NCBI GenBank assembly: GCA_963712465.1
Contig: CAVQHY010000006.1
Span: 744,001-808,000, forward strand
Length of the DNA stretch: 64,000 bases
Direction of reading: 5' to 3'
Origin: CAVQHY01 sp963712465
GTDB taxonomy: Bacteria; Actinomycetota; Thermoleophilia; Gaiellales; Gaiellaceae
How positions within the stretch are numbered: the stretch's first letter is position 1; the number at the start of each line of letters is the position of its first letter. The notes under the pieces are model-generated. The model was not told where the DNA came from and made no database searches. It was given only the letters and a program-made list of their open reading frames with translations. Made by a program: the position numbers and the translations under genes. Of this stretch, positions 24,822 to 36,185 are shown one piece after another.

Positions 24822-25687
24822 CGGGAGCGGCGTCCATCGGGGGGCGGTGTCCATCCGCCTGTTCCAGACGCAAGCAGATACACGCTCGCCAGCCCGGCCC
24901 ACTCGTCGTAGCGGTCAAGAAGCGCGGCCGTGTCCTCCGGTTCGGCTCGGCGGCCGAGAAGCGAGCCGCACAGCGTGAGCAGGCCGAGGTCGCCCACCAG
25001 GCCGTGCTCGTAGCGGCCGAGCCCCTGCAGGCAGATCACGCCGGCCGACCAGGGCCCCAGCCCGCGCTCGCGGACGATGCGGGCGACGGCGGCGTCCGTC
25101 GGCACGGCCCTGAGTCGCTCGAGCTCGATCGTCCTCGAGAGTCGGATGAGCGCGGTCGCCTTGCGCGAGACGAGCCCGTGGCGGCCGAGCTCGGCTGGCG
25201 AGAAACGGGCGAATGTCGAGCGTGTCGGCGGCAGGCGCAGACCGGCGAGGTCCGGCGCGGCCAGGCGGAGGAGGCGCGCCTCGAGAGCCCGCGCGGCCCG
25301 GGCCTGGATCAGCTGACCGCAGACCGCCTTCAGGAGCGCGTGGGCCACGGTCGCCGAGCGGACCGGCCGAAGGCCCTGTAGCCGATGGGTTGCCCGGCCG
25401 ATGAGAGGATCGTGAGCGAAGCGCGCAAGAAACGGAGCATGATCGTCGTCGGTGGCGAGGATGAAGCGCAGCAGGTCGACCGCGGCCTCGGGCGCGTCGC
25501 TCTCCAGTCGAACCACCAGCGTCCCCTCCGGCCGCTGGTAGACGTTGGCCACGGACGCCGAGCCGCCGGCCTCGAACACCATCGTCAACACGCCGTCGCG
25601 CCAGACCCGCGTTGCATCGCTCGCCGTCCGTGCGGACAGCCTGAGATCGTAGGGTGCGCGCGGATACAGACTCGTCTCGAGAAGCAA
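24752..25687 (-). CDS. DNA-3-methyladenine glycosylase, AlkA-like
   Basis: A 311-residue base-excision repair glycosylase of the helix-hairpin-helix GPD superfamily. The hairpin motif with catalytic Asp is ARIVRERGLGPWSAGVICLQ followed by GLGRYEHGLVGDLGLL, where the Asp of GDLGL takes the catalytic place. TVAHALLKAVCGQLIQARAA is the preceding helical core and the N-terminal 90 residues form an AlkA-like alpha/beta domain. The TTG at 25687 follows a TAGGCT box (25702-25697 on the reverse strand) by 9 nt and there is no Shine-Dalgarno sequence. The last 35 residues are antisense to the preceding gene and look unstructured. Confidence 0.85.
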   Translation of the reverse strand: MLLETSLYPRAPYDLRLSARTASDATRVWRDGVLTMVFEAGGSASVANVYQRPEGTLVVRLESDAPEAAVDLLRFILATDDDHAPFLARFAHDPLIGRATHRLQGLRPVRSATVAHALLKAVCGQLIQARAARALEARLLRLAAPDLAGLRLPPTRSTFARFSPAELGRHGLVSRKATALIRLSRTIELERLRAVPTDAAVARIVRERGLGPWSAGVICLQGLGRYEHGLVGDLGLLTLCGSLLGRRAEPEDTAALLDRYDEWAGLASVYLLASGTGGWTPPPDGRRSRQAGGRPSPTTGAGACSETASYT

Positions 25688-25719
25688 CGCCGCCGGAGCC
25701 TATCCAGTCCGGCGGCAGG

Positions 25720-26685
25720 CTACGGGAAGCCGAGCCGTCCGTCCTCTAGCCGATCGCCGAGCGCAAGCACGTCGGCCGCGGGCACGAGGTCGGCGCCGAG
25801 CGAGATTCGCTCGACGGCGATCCACTCGTCGGCCGTCGCCACGAATACTTCGCCATCGTCACGAAGGCCGATCGTCCCCGGCGGCTGGGAGCAGGTCTCT
25901 CCTGTGAGACGAGCCCGCACGACGCCGATCGTCGCCTCTCCGACCATCGCCCGCGGATACCCCCAGGGAGGCGGGAACGGGTGAAAGTACGACGCGTGCA
26001 CCAGCGCAACGACGTCACGTGCGGGACGCGACCACTCGACGTTCCCGTTCTGAGGCGGTCTGCGACCGAAGTATCGGCGTTCCCGCAGATCCTGTGCCCG
26101 TGCTGGGATCGCAGACGGGTTGGCGGCGGCGGTCTCGAGCAGTTGAGCGAGGAGCTCCAGACCGAGCGTCGCGCAGCGCGCGCTCACGGTCAGCCCCGTG
26201 TCCTCGTCGCCGATCGGGAACCACGATTCGTAGGCGATCGGACCCGTGTCGACGTCCGGCTCCATCCAGTGGACGGTCACGGCGTGCTCCCGCTCCCCAA
26301 GGTAGACGGCCCAGCTCGGCGTATTGAGGCCGGCGAAGCGGGGCAGCGGGCCGGGATGGAGGTTGAAGCACCCGATGCGCGGCACCTCGAGCAGCGGCGC
26401 CCCCACGATCGTGAGGGAATGGACGTTGGGCAGAAGGTCGATGTCCTGTCGGGCCGCCCAGCGCGCAAACCAGGGCTCGGCGACGACCGCCTGCTGCATC
26501 AGCTGGACGTCAAGTCGACGAGCTGCGTCTACGACGGGATCACCACCGCCGTCAGCGCCGGAGCCCGCTGCGACCGCGACGACAATATGGTCGGCGGCCA
26601 CGATCTGGGCGAGTGCGCGCGCGCCGGCTGCCTCGCCGGCGGCGAGCAGGACGTTGAGTCGTTGTGCGACGGTCGGGCGACCCAT
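25720..26685 (-). CDS. Formyltransferase-family protein (Fmt/ArnA N-domain-like)
   Basis: A 321-residue protein using 10-formyltetrahydrofolate. RLNVLLAAGEAAGARALAQI is the Rossmann start, GCFNLHPGPLPRFAGLNTPS is the catalytic Asn-x-His-Pro loop, and DVDTGPIAYESWFPI holds the conserved Asp. A C-terminal OB-like domain with GYPRAMVGEATIGVVRAR follows, as in Fmt and in sugar formyltransferases. Housekeeping Fmt normally lies beside def or priA, neither of which is here, so an amino-sugar or other formyl acceptor linked to the glycan locus is possible. The start could be ATG at 26685 or 26730; I prefer 26685 because the family sequence begins just after it. Confidence 0.75.
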   Translation of the reverse strand: MGRPTVAQRLNVLLAAGEAAGARALAQIVAADHIVVAVAAGSGADGGGDPVVDAARRLDVQLMQQAVVAEPWFARWAARQDIDLLPNVHSLTIVGAPLLEVPRIGCFNLHPGPLPRFAGLNTPSWAVYLGEREHAVTVHWMEPDVDTGPIAYESWFPIGDEDTGLTVSARCATLGLELLAQLLETAAANPSAIPARAQDLRERRYFGRRPPQNGNVEWSRPARDVVALVHASYFHPFPPPWGYPRAMVGEATIGVVRARLTGETCSQPPGTIGLRDDGEVFVATADEWIAVERISLGADLVPAADVLALGDRLEDGRLGFP

Positions 26686-26831
26686 GTCGGCTCTGGAGGT
26701 AACCGTGGTCGGTCGTTTCAGTGGTGTCATGGACCACGCAGCGTGGGTACCTGGCGCCGACTCGCGAGCCGGAATCTCCCGGTACGTTCGCTACCATGAG
26801 GTCCCGGCCACCCGAAAGGACGTGAGCGTCG

Positions 26832-29363
<2,532 letters not shown>

Positions 29364-29393
29364 CCCGAGCGGCGCTGTCGCTGTTGGACGCGG

Positions 29394-30439
29394 CTAGCCT
29401 GCGGCTCGCACTGCGCCCGGCGACCAAGCTCCGGCGAGCAGCTTGCTCGGCGTTCCGGTTCCATCAGCCCGAACGCTCCACACGTCGGTGACTGCGGCGC
29501 TCTGTCCCGACGCGCCCTCCGGCAGGCCGTAGAGCACGTGCTCGTCGTCCAGCCACTCGACCTGGTCGCCGACACTGCGGGTCTCGGCGAGGGGCACCGC
29601 CTCGAGCGTCTCGAGGTCGAGCACGGAGATGTGCCAGGTGACCAGGCCCAGGCCCCCCGAGCGCTCCTTGAAGGCGAGGCGCGTCTCGTCGGGTGAAAGC
29701 GACGGGCATTCGACTCCGTCACGCAAGACGCGAAGCTCACGCGCTCGGAGATCGCCCGCGACGAGGTACGTCTTTCCGCCGGTGCCGAGGGTCGCATAGA
29801 AACGGTTGTGATCGCGGGCGAACGTGACGCCCCAGAGGTTGAAGTCGGGCGACCGGATCACCTCGCCGTCGCGGCGCACCGTGAACTGCTCGAGCTCACC
29901 CAGCTCGCTACCTGTTTCCGTGTCGACGATCGCGGTACGGGTCGAGAAACCGCCCTGTGCATACGAATGGCCGTTGACGAAACCGTGTACGCGGCCACCC
30001 TGCCGTCAGGGCTGACCCGTGCACGGCTGGGCGCCCCCGCGAGAGGGAACGTCGCGAGCTCGCGGAATCGTTCGTCGAACAGCACTGCATCGTAAGTCGT
30101 AATCGCACCGCGGTCAGCCTGGAGGCAGATGCCGTGCCCACCCGCGAAGTCCACACGCTCGCAGTTGAGCGCGGTCATCGCGCGGGGCGAGGCGGGATCG
30201 TCGAGCGGCACCAGTCCCACACGTCCGTACGTATTTCCAGGCGCCGTGCTGCGGAAGATCAAGTGCGGCTGGGGTGCCAGCTGCACCGCGGCCTCGGCAC
30301 CGCGCTGCGCCACTGCGGGGGCGTTACGCGCTTCTGCGTCCCTTTCCCGCGCTGCGAGGCCGAGGTACACGGCCGGGACGACGACGCAGACCACGCAGAG
30401 GGCCGAGAAGACGATTGCGCGGGTCTTGCGCGACGTCAT
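29394..30439 (-). CDS. TolB-like beta-propeller protein with N-terminal anchor, frameshifted near 29982
   Basis: Two frames form one gene. The first (30439 to about 29985) encodes a signal-anchor (IVFSALCVVCVVVPAVYLGL) and propeller blades ending ARVSPDGRVAAYTV. If one base is restored near 29979-29985 the frame continues FVNGHSYAQGGFSTRTAIVD and joins the second segment, VRRDGEVIRSPDFNLWGVTF, with further blades (ECPSLSPDETRLAFKERSGG, DQVEWLDDEHVLYGLPEG). The SPDG/SPDE repeats are typical of WD40-like TolB propellers. The start ATG overlaps the MFS stop codon (ATGA). The shift is a missing base within GTTTCG. It may be a true pseudogene or a sequence error. Confidence 0.7.
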
Positions 30440-30912
30440 GATGGAACCTCACGGCGAATGCCCAGGGCGCCGCGATCGCTCGACAGGGAGATGAGGGCAT
30501 CCCGGGGAGCCGTTCGCACGCCCTTGCCAAGCCGGTCGAGCATGAGGAAGACGGTCGTGGGCGCCCAGGCCCCGGTCGCGGCGAGAAGTCCGAGCTTGCA
30601 TGCGGCCGAGACGCCGTAACCGACGGCGGCGACCTCCTTGTAGCGCGCTCGCCGGTCGGCTACGAGGCCGCCGAGGAGGCGCACCAGGGCGGTTGCACCC
30701 CCGTAGAGACCGTCGATGAGGCCGAACGCGAGCGCGCTGAGGCCCAGCTCGAAGGTCAGGTAGAGCGGCAGGATGGCCACGACCATCTCCTGGGAGAGGT
30801 CGGTGAACAGGCTGACGAGCCCGAGCAGGACGACGTTCCTGCCGATGCGGCCGCCTCGGACTCGAGTCGGCGCCGAGACTGCAGACGGTGGATTGCGCAG
30901 CGACGTATACAA
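30436..30912 (-). CDS. Truncated MFS transporter (first four membrane segments)
   Basis: A 158-residue reading frame that matches only the N-terminal third of a major facilitator transporter: NVVLLGLVSLFTDLSQEMVV (span 1), the loop LIDGLYGGATALVRLLGGLV with the ADRRARYKEVA motif-A-like sequence, and FLMLDRLGKGVRTAPRDALI (span 4 and loop). A full-length relative would have 400 or more residues. The frame ends with REVPS and its TGA overlaps the ATG of the beta-propeller gene. The start is a TTG at 30912. Either the gene was cut by a rearrangement or the short form is retained; I favour truncation. Confidence 0.65.
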   Translation of the reverse strand: MYTSLRNPPSAVSAPTRVRGGRIGRNVVLLGLVSLFTDLSQEMVVAILPLYLTFELGLSALAFGLIDGLYGGATALVRLLGGLVADRRARYKEVAAVGYGVSAACKLGLLAATGAWAPTTVFLMLDRLGKGVRTAPRDALISLSSDRGALGIRREVPS

Positions 30913-31034
30913 GGCTCAACCTCACGCGCTCTCGGGCGTGCCTCCAGTACCGGCCGCGCGGGTGACGCTCTCAGCGCACGGTCGGCGCGTTGTCGCTCCT
31001 ACTACCCATTCGGCTAGTCCTTCCAGGGAGGTAA

Positions 31035-31241
31035 GGTCGTCCCGACGTCGAGGAGATCGCGCTACGTGAGGCCTCCAAGAACACGATCGAAGCGCGAATC
31101 GATTGGTGGCCGGAGGAGCCGTTCCACTGCATCGCCATCGAAATCGCGAGCGCGGCCTTCGTGCTCTTCGAGGACGGCCGGCAGACGACGCGTTGGTGGA
31201 GTCCCGGACGGGGCCTGCGCGAGTCGACCCACGAGCCGTAG
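31035..31241 (+). other. Coding-like open frame without a recognisable start codon
   Basis: Between the MFS gene and the M24 peptidase a 68-codon open frame reads REASKNTIEARIDWWPEEPF, HCIAIEIASAAFVLFEDGR and QTTRWWSPGRGLREST before TAG at 31239-31241. Codon use is GC-rich in third positions and the peptide is protein-like, but no ATG, GTG or TTG lies in frame after the TAA at 31032. GGGAGG at 31026-31031 would be a good ribosome-binding site. The gene may have lost its start, or a base may be wrong. The rest of 30913-31034 holds nothing I recognise. Confidence 0.35.
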
Positions 31242-31313
31242 GGCGAGCCTGCTTCGTTCGAGCAAGAATCGAGGGTCGCCAGATCTGTCAATCTCACGAG
31301 AGGAGAGCCGCCC

Positions 31314-32414
31314 GTGCCTGACGTCCTGATCTTCGGGGATTCCAAGTCTGCGTATCTCCGGCACGAGCTTCCGCTTTCGCTTCCCGACCCGGCCGCCTAT
31401 ATCGAGCGGGACGGGCGGCGCTACGCGATCGGCGGTTCGCTCGACATGCCCCGGCTCGAGGCCCTCGGCGCGCTCGATGTCATCTCCTTCGAGGAGCTCG
31501 GCCTCGATGAGGCGCTCGCCGGAGGTACGAGCCTTGCCGCCGGACTGGACGATTGCCTCCTGCGCGCGCTTCGTCGACTCGGGGTCACCGATGCCTGCGT
31601 GCCCGCCGACTTCCCGCTCGGAACAGCCGACCACCTTCGCGCCGGTGGTGTCGCGGTGCTCGTCGACGCAGAGCTGTTTGGCCTGAGGCGGCGCTCGAAG
31701 ACCGCCGAGCAGATCGAGGGCGTCAGGCGTGCGCAGAGGGTGGCCGAGCTCGCCATGGAGTCGGTTCGTGCGGGTCTACGCGAGGGCGGCGACCTCTCGA
31801 GCGAGGAGCTGCGCGCCGGCGCCAAGCGCGTCTTCGTCGACAACGGCTGCGTGCCGCACGATCTGCTCGTCCTCTCCTGCGGCCCGCAGAGCGCACTCAT
31901 CCACGACGAAGGCGCCGGGCCGATCCGCCCGCACGAGCCGATCCTGGTCGACATCTTCCCGCGCGACGCTGCCTCCGGCTGTTGGGGGGACATCACGAGG
32001 ACGTTCTGCGTCGGGCAGCCCCCCGCGGAGCTCATCGAGTACCACCGTCTCGTCCGCGAGGCCCAGCTCAGAGCCTGCGAGACGGTCAGGCCCGGGATCA
32101 GCGCGGGCGAGCCCTACCGGATCGCCTGTGAGGTATTCGAGGCGGCCGGATACCAGACGCGTCGCACGAAGGCCGAGGGGACAGTGCTCGAGGACGGCTT
32201 CGCTCACTACCTGGGCCATGGCCTCGGCCTCGATCTCCATGAGGCACCGACGCTCGACGACGGCGGTGAAACCCTGGTTCCCGGCGATGTGATCACGATC
32301 GAGCCAGGCCTGTATCGACGCGGCTTCGGCGGCTGCAGGCTCGAGGACGTGCTGCTCGTCACCGAGGACGGCTACGAGCTGCTCACGAGCTTCCCGTACG
32401 AGCTGGCGCCATAG
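31314..32414 (+). CDS. M24-family metallopeptidase (Xaa-Pro aminopeptidase-like)
   Basis: A 366-residue peptidase with the creatinase/aminopeptidase pita-bread fold. The N-terminal domain (1-130) is followed by the catalytic domain with five metal ligands: LVDIFPRDAASGCWGDITRT (two Asp), HYLGHGLGLDLHEAPTL (His), VITIEPGLYRRG (Glu) and CRLEDVLLVTEDGYE (Glu). The GTG at 31314 follows AGGAGAG. It probably releases N-terminal residues from proline-containing peptides or cleaves a related amide. Its 3' end overlaps the aminotransferase gene on the other strand by 32 nt. Confidence 0.85.
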   Translation: MPDVLIFGDSKSAYLRHELPLSLPDPAAYIERDGRRYAIGGSLDMPRLEALGALDVISFEELGLDEALAGGTSLAAGLDDCLLRALRRLGVTDACVPADFPLGTADHLRAGGVAVLVDAELFGLRRRSKTAEQIEGVRRAQRVAELAMESVRAGLREGGDLSSEELRAGAKRVFVDNGCVPHDLLVLSCGPQSALIHDEGAGPIRPHEPILVDIFPRDAASGCWGDITRTFCVGQPPAELIEYHRLVREAQLRACETVRPGISAGEPYRIACEVFEAAGYQTRRTKAEGTVLEDGFAHYLGHGLGLDLHEAPTLDDGGETLVPGDVITIEPGLYRRGFGGCRLEDVLLVTEDGYELLTSFPYELAP

Positions 32415-33663
32415 CGCATGCGTCGAGACCCGCGGATAGGCCTGCCGCCAGCTCCTCCAGCTCGGACCGGCCGATCGTCAGCGCCGGCGAGACCTGCAGC
32501 GCGCCGCCGAGCAGCAGGCGGGTCAGGACGCCTGCCTCGCGCGTAGCGAGGACGACCCGTTCGGGCAGGCCCGGGTCGGCGGCGACCGCGACGGGGTCGA
32601 GCTGGACCGCGGCCATGACGGCGGTTCCGGCTCGCACCTCGGAGACGAGCGGATGCTCCGCCAGCGGCGCGAGCGCGTCCGCGAGCTCCGATTCGAGCTC
32701 GAGCCCGCGGGCGACGAGCCCCTCCCGCTCGAAGATGTCCAGGTTTGCGAGCCCGGCCGCACAGGCGCCGGCGTGACCCGAGTACGTGTAGCCGTGGCGC
32801 CAGAACGCGCCGCCGTCGGGACGCCAGAACGGCTCGGCCACCCGGGGCGACACGAGCACGCCACCGAGCTGGATGTAGCCGGAGGTGATGCCCTTCGCGA
32901 ACGTCATCAGGTCCGGCTCGAGGCCCCAGCGGGTACTCGCGAACCAGTCGCCGCAGCGCCCGAAGCCGCAGATGACCTCGTCGGCGACGAAGAGCACGCC
33001 CGTGTCGCGGCAGATCGCACGCGCCTCGGCGAGATAGGCCGGCCCCGCGGCGAAGACCCCGCCCGCGCCGATCACCGGCTCGCAGAAAAATGCGGCGACC
33101 CGATCGGGGCCGGCGCTCTCGATCGCCTCGGCGAGCGCGGCCGCGGAGTCCCACGGGACGTGGACGACCTCCGAAACGAGCTTTCCGTGCCCCGAGATGA
33201 AGACGTCGGCGCCGGCCAGGCTCGTTCCGTATGCGTTCAGCCCGTGGTAGGCGCGCTCGCGCGCGATCACGACCGTCCGCTCCGGCTGATCGAGCAGGCT
33301 CCAGTACCGGCGCGAGAGCTTGGCGGCGGTTTCGATCGCCTCGCCGCCGCCGCTCGTGAAGAAGACCTTCGACCCGGGCACGGGCGCGCGCACGGCGACA
33401 CGCTCCGCGAGCTCGAGCGTCGGCCGTGTCGCGATCTCGCCGTAGCAGGAGAAGTGCGCGAGCGTGCCGAGCTGTCGTGCCGCGGCGTCGGCGATCTCGG
33501 TGCGGCCGTGGCCGGCGTTCGCAAACCACAGGCCTGCGGTCGCGTCGAGGTAGCGGCGCCCCTCCTCGTCCCAGATCCAGACGCCGTCACCCCGCTCGAG
33601 CACGAACTCGCCCTCGGCGTCGACGCGCCCCATGTCGGCGACCGGGTGCCAGAAACTCGTCAT
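32383..33663 (-). CDS. Class III PLP-dependent aminotransferase
   Basis: A 426-residue fold-type I aminotransferase. KVFFTSGGGEAIETAAKLSR binds the PLP phosphate, RAYHGLNAYGTSLAG is the cofactor-stacking region, LFVADEVICGFGRCG holds the Asp contacting the pyridine N, and LMTFAKGITSGYIQLGG holds Lys 257, the Schiff-base lysine. Members use polyamines, omega-amino acids or beta-alanine with pyruvate. The GS-like and amidohydrolase genes upstream suggest an amine substrate. The ATG at 33663 follows a TAGGTT box by 6 nt and lies 9 nt beyond the amidohydrolase stop, so it may have its own leaderless transcript. Confidence 0.9.
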   Translation of the reverse strand: MTSFWHPVADMGRVDAEGEFVLERGDGVWIWDEEGRRYLDATAGLWFANAGHGRTEIADAAARQLGTLAHFSCYGEIATRPTLELAERVAVRAPVPGSKVFFTSGGGEAIETAAKLSRRYWSLLDQPERTVVIARERAYHGLNAYGTSLAGADVFISGHGKLVSEVVHVPWDSAAALAEAIESAGPDRVAAFFCEPVIGAGGVFAAGPAYLAEARAICRDTGVLFVADEVICGFGRCGDWFASTRWGLEPDLMTFAKGITSGYIQLGGVLVSPRVAEPFWRPDGGAFWRHGYTYSGHAGACAAGLANLDIFEREGLVARGLELESELADALAPLAEHPLVSEVRAGTAVMAAVQLDPVAVAADPGLPERVVLATREAGVLTRLLLGGALQVSPALTIGRSELEELAAGLSAGLDACAMAPARTGSS

Positions 33664-33672
33664 GAGCGCAAC

Positions 33673-34851
33673 CTACCCGCTCGATGCGATTCCGTGTAGC
33701 CGTCGCGCGTTCCCCGCAAGGACTCCCTCGCCGATCGAGCGCGCCTCGCGCTCGTCGAGCCAGCGGCGCTCGACCGCGGTCGTGAGGACGCGGCCCAGGC
33801 CCTCGCGGGCGAGCTGGGCCGACAGCCAGATCACCTCGGGCTCGGAGGCCTCGTCCGAGCCGTACATCACTTTCGCAGGTGGTGCGATGCCCAGTAGCAC
33901 CTCGAGCTTCTGGTCGAGTGCGAGACTCCCCCAGGGCGTCGTCAGCGACGTGTCGAGGTACACCTGCGGCAGCACCGACGCGACGAAGGCCCCCTCCTCG
34001 AGCCAGGGCCAGCCCGAATGGATCAGGACGACCGGCTGATCTGCGTGCTCGCCGAGCAGCGGGAAGAGATCCTGCGGGTGTGCGTGCGCGAGGACGATTG
34101 CCGGGTCGCCGCCGCCGCAATGGATATGCACCGGCCGGCCCTCGCGCTTCGCGACCTCGAGCGTGCGACGAAGGAGCGCGTCCCGAACCGGCTTCGCGTG
34201 CTCGCGCGTCTCGCGGAACCCGTCCGCGCGCCAGCGCTCGAAGCCCCGCTCGCACTCGTCGCGGCTCGGGTCGCCGACGTCGAGGCCCGTGCGGTATGCG
34301 ATCACGCTCTTGAAGGCGACGAGCTCGGCGTCGCCGGCCTCCTGCTCGGCCCGCGCGACGAAGGCGTCCTCGAGCTCTGCGAACGACGCTGCCCCGGCGC
34401 GCAGCTCGACGATCCAGGGCTCGATCCGCCCGACGCGGTGGAGTCGGGCTGCGCTTGCCGTCGCGAAGTCCTCCCGGGTGATCGTGGGCTGCGGGTAGCC
34501 CTCGTCGTAGATCAGCCCGGCGACGTTCGCGTCGGCCCAGAGCGCCGCGCAGTAGCCGGGTGGATCGGCGCCGAGCGCTTCCCGGCGGGCGGTTGCGACA
34601 GCTCCCTGTGTCGCCTCGCAGCCGAGGTAGTCGGCGAGCCGCCGGCGCATCGTCAGCGCGAGCGGCGTCGAGTCGGTCAGCAGGCTCAGGTGCCGCTCGG
34701 TCTCCTCGTCGGCGAGGCCGGAGGAGATCAGGCACATGCCGGTCATCGTGATCCGGTTCTCGAACCCGATCGGCTCGGCCGCGAGGAGCTCGTCTGTGCG
34801 CCAGGGATGACAATGGACGTCGACGACGGGAGCATCCGAGAGGTCGATCAC
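33673..34851 (-). CDS. Amidohydrolase-family protein (amidohydrolase 2, FluG N-domain-like)
   Basis: A 392-residue TIM-barrel metal hydrolase. VIDLSDAPVVDVHCHPWRTD supplies the H-x-H metal pair, GRPVHIHCGGGDP and PVVLIHSGWPWLEE the later His ligands, and AKVMYGSDEASEPEVIWLSA the catalytic Asp. In fungal FluG proteins this type of domain is fused to a glutamine-synthetase-like domain; here the two are neighbouring genes. The GTG at 34851 overlaps the stop codon of the GS-like gene by one base (TAGTG), so the two are translationally coupled. The amide substrate is unknown. Confidence 0.85.
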   Translation of the reverse strand: MIDLSDAPVVDVHCHPWRTDELLAAEPIGFENRITMTGMCLISSGLADEETERHLSLLTDSTPLALTMRRRLADYLGCEATQGAVATARREALGADPPGYCAALWADANVAGLIYDEGYPQPTITREDFATASAARLHRVGRIEPWIVELRAGAASFAELEDAFVARAEQEAGDAELVAFKSVIAYRTGLDVGDPSRDECERGFERWRADGFRETREHAKPVRDALLRRTLEVAKREGRPVHIHCGGGDPAIVLAHAHPQDLFPLLGEHADQPVVLIHSGWPWLEEGAFVASVLPQVYLDTSLTTPWGSLALDQKLEVLLGIAPPAKVMYGSDEASEPEVIWLSAQLAREGLGRVLTTAVERRWLDEREARSIGEGVLAGNARRLHGIASSG

Positions 34852-36185
34852 TAATACCTCCAGCGGTAGCGGGTGACGAGGGACTGCTCGTCGACGCCGT
34901 TCGTGCTCGCGGCCTCGGCCCGACGGACCGCGACGACGCGGTCGTGTAGATACCCGCCCATCGCGTCGCGCAGGACCTCGGAGGCGGCGAGCGCCTCGGC
35001 AGCCGCTGCGAGGGAGTCGGGCAGGCGGTCGATCCTCCCTGCCCGACGCTCCTCCTCGGTGAGCTCGAACGGATCCGCCGAGACCGGCGGCGGGAGCTCG
35101 AGACCGCGCTCGAGCCCGTCGAGCCCTGCCGCGACGATCGCGCCGAGGACGAGGTAGGGGTTCGCGGCGCCGTCGACGGACTTCCACTCGACGTTCGCAG
35201 CGCCTGCGGCCGCCGGGTCGCCCGTTCCCTCGAGCCTGAGCGACGCCTCGCGGTTCTCGTTCCCCCAGCAGGTGTAGACGCCGGCCCAGTGCGACGGCTG
35301 CATGCGGGCATACGACAGCGGGGACGGCGCTCCGAGCGCGGTCATCGCCGGCAGGTGCTCGAGGACGCCGGCGACGAACTTCTCGCCCTCTGCCCGGAGC
35401 CCCTCCGGACCGTCGCCGCCCGCGAGCTGGTTCTCTCCGTCGCGCCAGACGCTGAAGTGGATGTGCGCGCCGTTGCCGACCGAACCGGCGACGACCCGCG
35501 GCGCGAAGCTCGCCCGCCACCCGTGCTGTTCGGCGACCGCACGGATCACGTGCCGTGCGAGCACGGTCCCGTCGCAGGCGGCAACCGCGTCGCGCGGCGA
35601 GACCGAGACCTCCATCTGGCCGTCCGAATATTCGGGATGTACCTGTTCGAGGGCGACGCCCGAGGCGGCGAGCGCGTCGACGAGCGCGAGCATCAGGTCG
35701 CCGGTGCGCCCGAACGTCACCGCACCGTAGCCCGGGCCCTCGTGCAGCGCCTCGAAGCCGTCGGGCCCTTCCCGGCCGGTCGTCCACTCGAGCTCCCAGG
35801 CGGCCCTCAGCTCGAGCCCCGCATCCCGCGCCCGCTCGACCTGGCGGCGAAGGAATGCCCGCTGGCAGCCCGGCCACGGCTCGCCGGACTGCTCGTGGTG
35901 GTCGATCGGCGCCCACGCCCAGCCGGGGGAGCAGCCGAGCAATGCCGCCGCGTCGAGGTCGGCGCGCAGTCGTAGCTCCCCGGACGGACTGTAGAGGCCG
36001 GGGTCGTGGGCGAAGGAGTCGTCGCCGAGCGAGAGGCCCCAGACGCTCGACCAGCCGATGCCGCGCTCGGAGGCGCGCCCGATCGCATCGATCGGAACGC
36101 ACTTCATGCGGGTGATCCCCGCGTTGTCGACGAGAACGAGCGCGACGGCGCGGACCCCCGCCTCGGCAAGCTGCTCGGGCGTCAT
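34851..36185 (-). CDS. Glutamine synthetase-like ligase (gamma-glutamyl-amine synthetase type)
   Basis: A 444-residue GS-fold enzyme. VALVLVDNAGITRMKCVPID is the beta-grasp start; EQVHPEYSDGQMEVSVSP carries two Glu metal ligands; VGNGAHIHFSVWRDGE the His; PLSYARMQPSHWAGVYTCWG and NENREASLRL the substrate and ATP residues; VEWKSVDGAANPYLVLGAIV the last metal-binding region. Sequence and context (amidohydrolase and class III aminotransferase following) favour ligation of glutamate to an amine, as in PuuA-type pathways, over nitrogen assimilation. The start ATG at 36185 follows TAAGAT by 12 nt without a ribosome-binding site. Confidence 0.85.
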   Translation of the reverse strand: MTPEQLAEAGVRAVALVLVDNAGITRMKCVPIDAIGRASERGIGWSSVWGLSLGDDSFAHDPGLYSPSGELRLRADLDAAALLGCSPGWAWAPIDHHEQSGEPWPGCQRAFLRRQVERARDAGLELRAAWELEWTTGREGPDGFEALHEGPGYGAVTFGRTGDLMLALVDALAASGVALEQVHPEYSDGQMEVSVSPRDAVAACDGTVLARHVIRAVAEQHGWRASFAPRVVAGSVGNGAHIHFSVWRDGENQLAGGDGPEGLRAEGEKFVAGVLEHLPAMTALGAPSPLSYARMQPSHWAGVYTCWGNENREASLRLEGTGDPAAAGAANVEWKSVDGAANPYLVLGAIVAAGLDGLERGLELPPPVSADPFELTEEERRAGRIDRLPDSLAAAAEALAASEVLRDAMGGYLHDRVVAVRRAEAASTNGVDEQSLVTRYRWRY

